From contig JAJVHY010000026.1 in the NCBI GenBank assembly GCA_022072455.1, positions 36,796-100,795 on the forward strand: a stretch of 64,000 nt of DNA, in the 5' to 3' direction. Below are positions 61,590 through 64,000 of this stretch, piece by piece. This DNA is from Verrucomicrobiia bacterium (GTDB lineage: Bacteria; Verrucomicrobiota; Verrucomicrobiia; Palsa-1439). Numbering within the stretch: position 1 is the first letter of the stretch; every line of letters begins with the position of its first letter. The position numbers and the translations under genes are program-made. The notes under the pieces were generated by a model. It did no database searches, had not been told where the DNA came from, and saw only the letters and a program-made list of their open reading frames with translations.

Positions 61590-62657
61590 ATGAAATCGCC
61601 GGTGCGCGCCTGGCCGTTCGAATCGAAATACCTCCGCGACTTCGCCGTCGTCGAAGAACGCCGCGGCCAGCTCCGGCTCTTCCCCGCCACCGAACAGTTG
61701 CCGCTCCTCTCCAAGGCCATCGACGCGGAATTCAAAGCCGGCCTCACCGAACGCCTCGCCCACACCGATGCGCGGGCGAACGGGTTTCGCAAACACCAAC
61801 TCGCCGAGATTGCGCTGTTCTTCTGCACGGTGGCCAATCGCGCGCGCCCCGATCATCTCCACATTCAGCCCTATTACACCCCGGATTTGCTGACGCAGAT
61901 CGCAGTCGTTCAGCAAATCACCGAGGTCGGCGTGGGCGGCAACCGCCACTGGTTCCGGTACTTCTACCGGGACGCTTTCTTGCCGGACGTGTTCTTGTGC
62001 GGAAAACGTCCCGTCATCTCCGGCCATGCGCTGACACGCTATAGCGAACGCGCCGTGCGGTGGGATTGCGCGCCTGTCGTCAGCCTGCTGACGCATCTGG
62101 TTTACCGGCCACCCCTTTTTCTCTGCCTTAACGAAAACCAAACCGTGTTCGCTTTCGAGGCCGAAAGCTCAGTCGTCGTCATGCCCTTTGAAGAGACCAC
62201 CACCGAGTTCTTCTTCTTGACCACCCTCAGTCCCGATGGCCGCAGCACGCTCGGTCCGCTCACCCCGGTCCGCCCGGCGCATTTTCACTATGGCCCGACG
62301 CTCCTGTCGCCCGTGGGTGATTTCGATCTGGCGGAACACACCGCCGAGATGCTGGAACGCTGGCGCAACCAAGCCCCGCCCATGAGCCGTGACGCCGTCG
62401 CCCCGATACTCCGCACCGCCAGTTGGACGCGCCTCGTCCAAGGTGCCGTCCGCCGTGGGGCGGATCTCAACGCGCCGGCCCTGAAGTTCCTGTTTTACGA
62501 TGGCGTGTACGGCCCGACCACCATTGTTCGTGACCACAGTGTGCCCGCGCCTAAGTTGACATCGGTAATCCCGGCTCCACCACGTCTTGAACTGCCTTCC
62601 GGCCCGCCCCCGCCCGCGCCGCTCCCCGATTGGCTGAAACCAGCCCCGCCCGCGTAG
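61590..62657 (+). CDS. protein of unknown function
   Basis: The protein has 355 residues from the ATG at 61590; a frame upstream to 61275 overlaps the SMP-30 gene on the other strand. A TATACT box (61576-61581) lies 8 bases before this ATG. The middle (LRDFAVVEERRGQLRLFPATE; HLHIQPYYTPDLLTQIAVVQ) and a proline-rich tail (PSGPPPPAPLPDWLKPAPPA) are not recognisable. A histidine- and arginine-rich stretch (GHALTRYSERAVRWD) may be of interest. No family assigned. Confidence 0.6.
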   Translation: MKSPVRAWPFESKYLRDFAVVEERRGQLRLFPATEQLPLLSKAIDAEFKAGLTERLAHTDARANGFRKHQLAEIALFFCTVANRARPDHLHIQPYYTPDLLTQIAVVQQITEVGVGGNRHWFRYFYRDAFLPDVFLCGKRPVISGHALTRYSERAVRWDCAPVVSLLTHLVYRPPLFLCLNENQTVFAFEAESSVVVMPFEETTTEFFFLTTLSPDGRSTLGPLTPVRPAHFHYGPTLLSPVGDFDLAEHTAEMLERWRNQAPPMSRDAVAPILRTASWTRLVQGAVRRGADLNAPALKFLFYDGVYGPTTIVRDHSVPAPKLTSVIPAPPRLELPSGPPPPAPLPDWLKPAPPA

Positions 62658-63037
62658 CGTTACCGGTAGACAAACGCCGGTCGCCGCCTGTGCTTCCACG
62701 CCGATGTCTACGGCCCCACCGTCCTGTCCCCCGGAATCAGCCGCGCTCGTCCTGGCCGGCCAGAGTCCAGCTCTGAGCCCAATCACTGACCCCAATCACA
62801 CGAGGCGTTGTTCACAGAAAATATCAAACCGCGTAAAGCCCAACTGAGTTGGGCTTTTGCCGGCACGATATTTATAGTCTCCCGCTTCGCCGTCAAGCCT
62901 GACAAGGAGTCCGAATCGGACACGTAACTGGTTGTAAATGCGTTTGACGCGAAGGGACGACAGTCCTAGACTTCCGCCGTGAATACGGCCCTTCGACATC
63001 ACCGGTATACGCTGCTGAGTTAGGGCTAATACTACTG
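62658..63037. other. intergenic region between the last chromosomal gene and the cassette region
   Basis: It contains a perfect 10-base inverted repeat with T tail (62835-62858). I found no supported gene. The minus-strand frame 62796-63002 includes that hairpin and was rejected. No attC-like stem is visible immediately upstream of 63037, so the 5' neighbour of the first cassette is unclear. Confidence 0.5.
62835..62858. terminator. bidirectional intrinsic terminator
   Basis: A perfect 10-base-pair stem (AAAGCCCAAC with GTTGGGCTTT, 62835-62844 and 62848-62857) has a 3-base loop TGA and a following T. It contains GCCCAAC and GTTGGGC, which happen to resemble cassette boundary heptamers. It probably ends the 61590 gene. 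Confidence 0.6.
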
Positions 63038-63474
63038 ATGGGCGTAAGATGATGAATGCCTTCTTAGCGTGCTCAATGACGAACGCAGAGGGATACGTTC
63101 AAGGGGCTGTCATATTTTGTAGGTGGCTGTGGCTGGGGTCTGCTTTGGCAGTCGCCGGCATGTCGTTCTGGATGCGGCGGGCGAGGATGTTTCCGCTCTC
63201 AACCATAGCTTCGATTGTTGCAGTGGCTTTTCACCCGGCATGGACTATCCGTCCGGCACTCAACGCCGATTGTTCAGTTACGACGCTCAACTGGTCTTTG
63301 GTCGTTACCGTTGTTCTGATAGCGTTGCTGTGGCGTCAGATTTCACTGATTCCCAGACCTTATGGCGGAGATTAGGCCCATCCATCCGATGAGCCGAACA
63401 GCGGGGAGCGCGTTCGGCTCGACAGCGAGGGCGGACGTCATTGCCGCGCTCCCCGCTGTCGGCTATCTTGAGCG
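63038..63474 (+). mobile_element. integron gene cassette 1 (predicted)
   Basis: The unit is bounded on the left by GATGGGC (63037-63043) and on the right by an attC-like site whose left heptamer is GCCCATC (63376-63382), the exact reverse complement. This reciprocity is expected because both come from the same circular cassette. It carries one short gene (63049-63375) whose stop abuts the attC-like site. No integrase gene lies in the window. Confidence 0.65.
63049..63375 (+). CDS. small three-helix membrane protein (cassette-borne)
   Basis: The protein has 108 residues from ATG 63049 (or 63052), with three membrane helices: VIFCRWLWLGSALAVAGMSF, FPLSTIASIVAVAFHPAW and LVVTVVLIALLWRQISL. The stop TAG at 63373-63375 sits directly before the attC-like site, typical of cassette genes. 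No Shine-Dalgarno. The family is not recognised. Confidence 0.7.
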   Translation: MMNAFLACSMTNAEGYVQGAVIFCRWLWLGSALAVAGMSFWMRRARMFPLSTIASIVAVAFHPAWTIRPALNADCSVTTLNWSLVVTVVLIALLWRQISLIPRPYGGD

Positions 63475-63480
63475 TTATGC
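63376..63480 (+). repeat. attC-like recombination site
   Basis: The site is 105 bases long. The outer heptamers are GCCCATC (63376-63382) and GTTATGC (63474-63480). Inside, arms 63388-63412 and 63445-63467 pair along 23 base pairs with two unpaired extra bases on the left arm only (G near 63391 and A near 63397). Spacers of 5 and 6 bases separate arms from heptamers, and a 32-base loop (63413-63444) joins the arms. Two extrahelical bases on one arm are characteristic of integron attC sites. Confidence 0.8.
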
Positions 63481-63875
63481 GTAAGAAACGGGAAATTCGT
63501 TGGGGAAACAAAAATCATACAGACTGGTGGGTTTTTGAGGAAGTGCAGCAATGGGTATCCAAGCGCCAAAAGAAGCTTTCCCCCAGCACGCGCTGTCTCG
63601 TGTACATCAATCTCAGAGTGGTTCGCGCCAAGAGTCGAGAAAAAGCGTATCGCAAGGCTGTGGAGTTTGGTCGCGCCGGTATGCCTTCAAAGACCAACGG
63701 CGGAGAGTGGCGCTTTGCCGGCATCTCGATGTTGTTACCCATCTATGACAAGATCGAAGATGGTTCGGAGATTTTGTGGGACAAGAAAAAGATGATGACC
63801 GTCGCGAGGATCAAGAAATTGGTCAAGTCGAAGCGGAGGCTTCCAGTTTTCGATGATAGGGAGGAAAAGGCATAA
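63477..63875 (+). CDS. DUF4288-type protein (cassette-borne)
   Basis: The protein has 132 residues from ATG 63477, whose start codon is inside the attC right heptamer (GTTATGC); a frame from 63441 would run through the attC stem. The sequence TRCLVYINLRVVRAKSREKAY, AVEFGRAGMP, NGGEWRFAGISMLLPIYDKI and EDGSEILWDKKKM is typical of the DUF4288 family, which I recall as frequent in integron cassettes. The stop TAA (63873-63875) overlaps the next heptamer. Function unknown. Base composition is visibly less GC-rich than in the core genes. Confidence 0.8.
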   Translation: MRKKREIRWGNKNHTDWWVFEEVQQWVSKRQKKLSPSTRCLVYINLRVVRAKSREKAYRKAVEFGRAGMPSKTNGGEWRFAGISMLLPIYDKIEDGSEILWDKKKMMTVARIKKLVKSKRRLPVFDDREEKA

Positions 63876-64000
63876 CCCCCATTAAGCCCGTGATCGTCAA
63901 GTAACAAAAGCTCTCCGTCGCAGATTTCTATTCTCTGCCTCTTCTTTCTTCAACGTTGGTGGTCCGCTTGATTTCTGTCAGCAGCCGGTGTCCGGCTAAA
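63870..64000 (+). repeat. probable left end of a second attC site (truncated by window)
   Basis: GCATAAC (63870-63876) starts it. GGCTAA near the window end (63993-63998) can pair with TTAAGCC (63882-63888) with one extra base on the left, in the manner of attC arms, but the inner stem is weak and no right heptamer is seen. Only the left heptamer is well supported. Confidence 0.35.

Larger units (their letters stand above)
63475..64000 (+). mobile_element. integron gene cassette 2, right end outside window (predicted)
   Basis: The left boundary is the attC-like GTTATGC, cut after the first G, and GCATAAC at 63870-63876 is its exact reverse complement, marking the likely left heptamer of the next attC. 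A DUF4288-like gene fills the unit. The remaining 124 bases would hold the rest of that attC, but its right part is not visible. Confidence 0.6.

Noticed and set aside
62835..62858. Possible cassette boundary heptamers GCCCAAC and GTTGGGC
   Set aside because: They form the two arms of a terminator with a 3-base loop and lack attC arms and spacers.
62796..63002. 68-residue minus-strand frame before the cassette region, considered as an integrase fragment
   Set aside because: It runs through a perfect terminator hairpin and shows no tyrosine-recombinase motifs.
1..64000. CRISPR arrays, insertion sequences, rRNA genes and prophage
   Set aside because: I looked for regularly spaced repeats, transposase motifs, rRNA-like sequence and phage structural genes and saw none.

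Overview
The window looks like a chromosomal stretch from a Gram-negative-type bacterium of the PVC group, most likely a Verrucomicrobiota member. This is an inference from content: C-terminal tails with calcium-binding DxDxDG repeats (DTDGDGLPDWWE type), abundant secreted and lipoprotein genes, lipid A-type acyltransferase and heptosyltransferase-like genes, an Mpl murein-recycling ligase, and nested-palindrome repeats whose translation (GTGVSPV...GRDAHS) I recall from Verrucomicrobiota and Planctomycetota genomes. By eye the DNA is about 60% GC. No phage, insertion sequence, CRISPR array or rRNA is visible. Two tRNA genes (Val-CAC and Pro-CGG) are present.

Layout. 1-13.9 kb: end of a UbiD decarboxylase, a zinc-ribbon membrane protein, dnaE, a LysM protein, an AAA+ ATPase, DAHP synthase with a probable attenuator, a LamG protein, DegP, a baeRF-type protein, and a tightly overlapping ferredoxin / DciA / C39-like peptidase / deaminase cluster. 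14-25 kb: a large M36 metalloprotease, an OGG-like glycosylase, mpl, a PhyH dioxygenase, ilvB, and three tandem paralogous secreted helical proteins. 25-39 kb: tgt-yajC-secDF-recJ-PAS/SpoIIE phosphatase, rpmB, a quinone oxidoreductase, a NYN-LOTUS protein, a GH42 beta-galactosidase and nadB. 39.3-41.8 kb: small lipoprotein genes next to tRNA-Val. 41.9-48 kb: a glycan and lipid gene run (GT-C, flippase, GT4, GT28-like, LpxL-like, DedA-like). 48-61 kb: a glycosidase-like protein, a nuclease, acyP, an ABC exporter pair, a heptosyltransferase, pheS, a GT-C mannosyltransferase with an SH3-like insert, and tandem membrane proteins. 61.6-64 kb: a hypothetical protein, then what looks like the start of an integron cassette array.

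Most notable points. (1) At 63.04-64 kb there are two gene-cassette units separated by a well-formed attC-like site. At each cassette the boundary heptamers match as exact reverse complements, and no integrase is visible. (2) A 23-codon leader peptide with a W-Y-F-Y-F run, a sigma70-like promoter and an intrinsic terminator precede the DAHP synthase gene. (3) Short palindromic or tandem repeats are inserted in frame into conserved genes (dnaE, the OGG-like gene, nadB, a heptosyltransferase). (4) Many genes have a plausible -10 box only 8-11 nt before the start codon and no Shine-Dalgarno, suggesting leaderless or near-leaderless transcripts. (5) Three consecutive lipoprotein or secreted-protein genes share the same 5' block.
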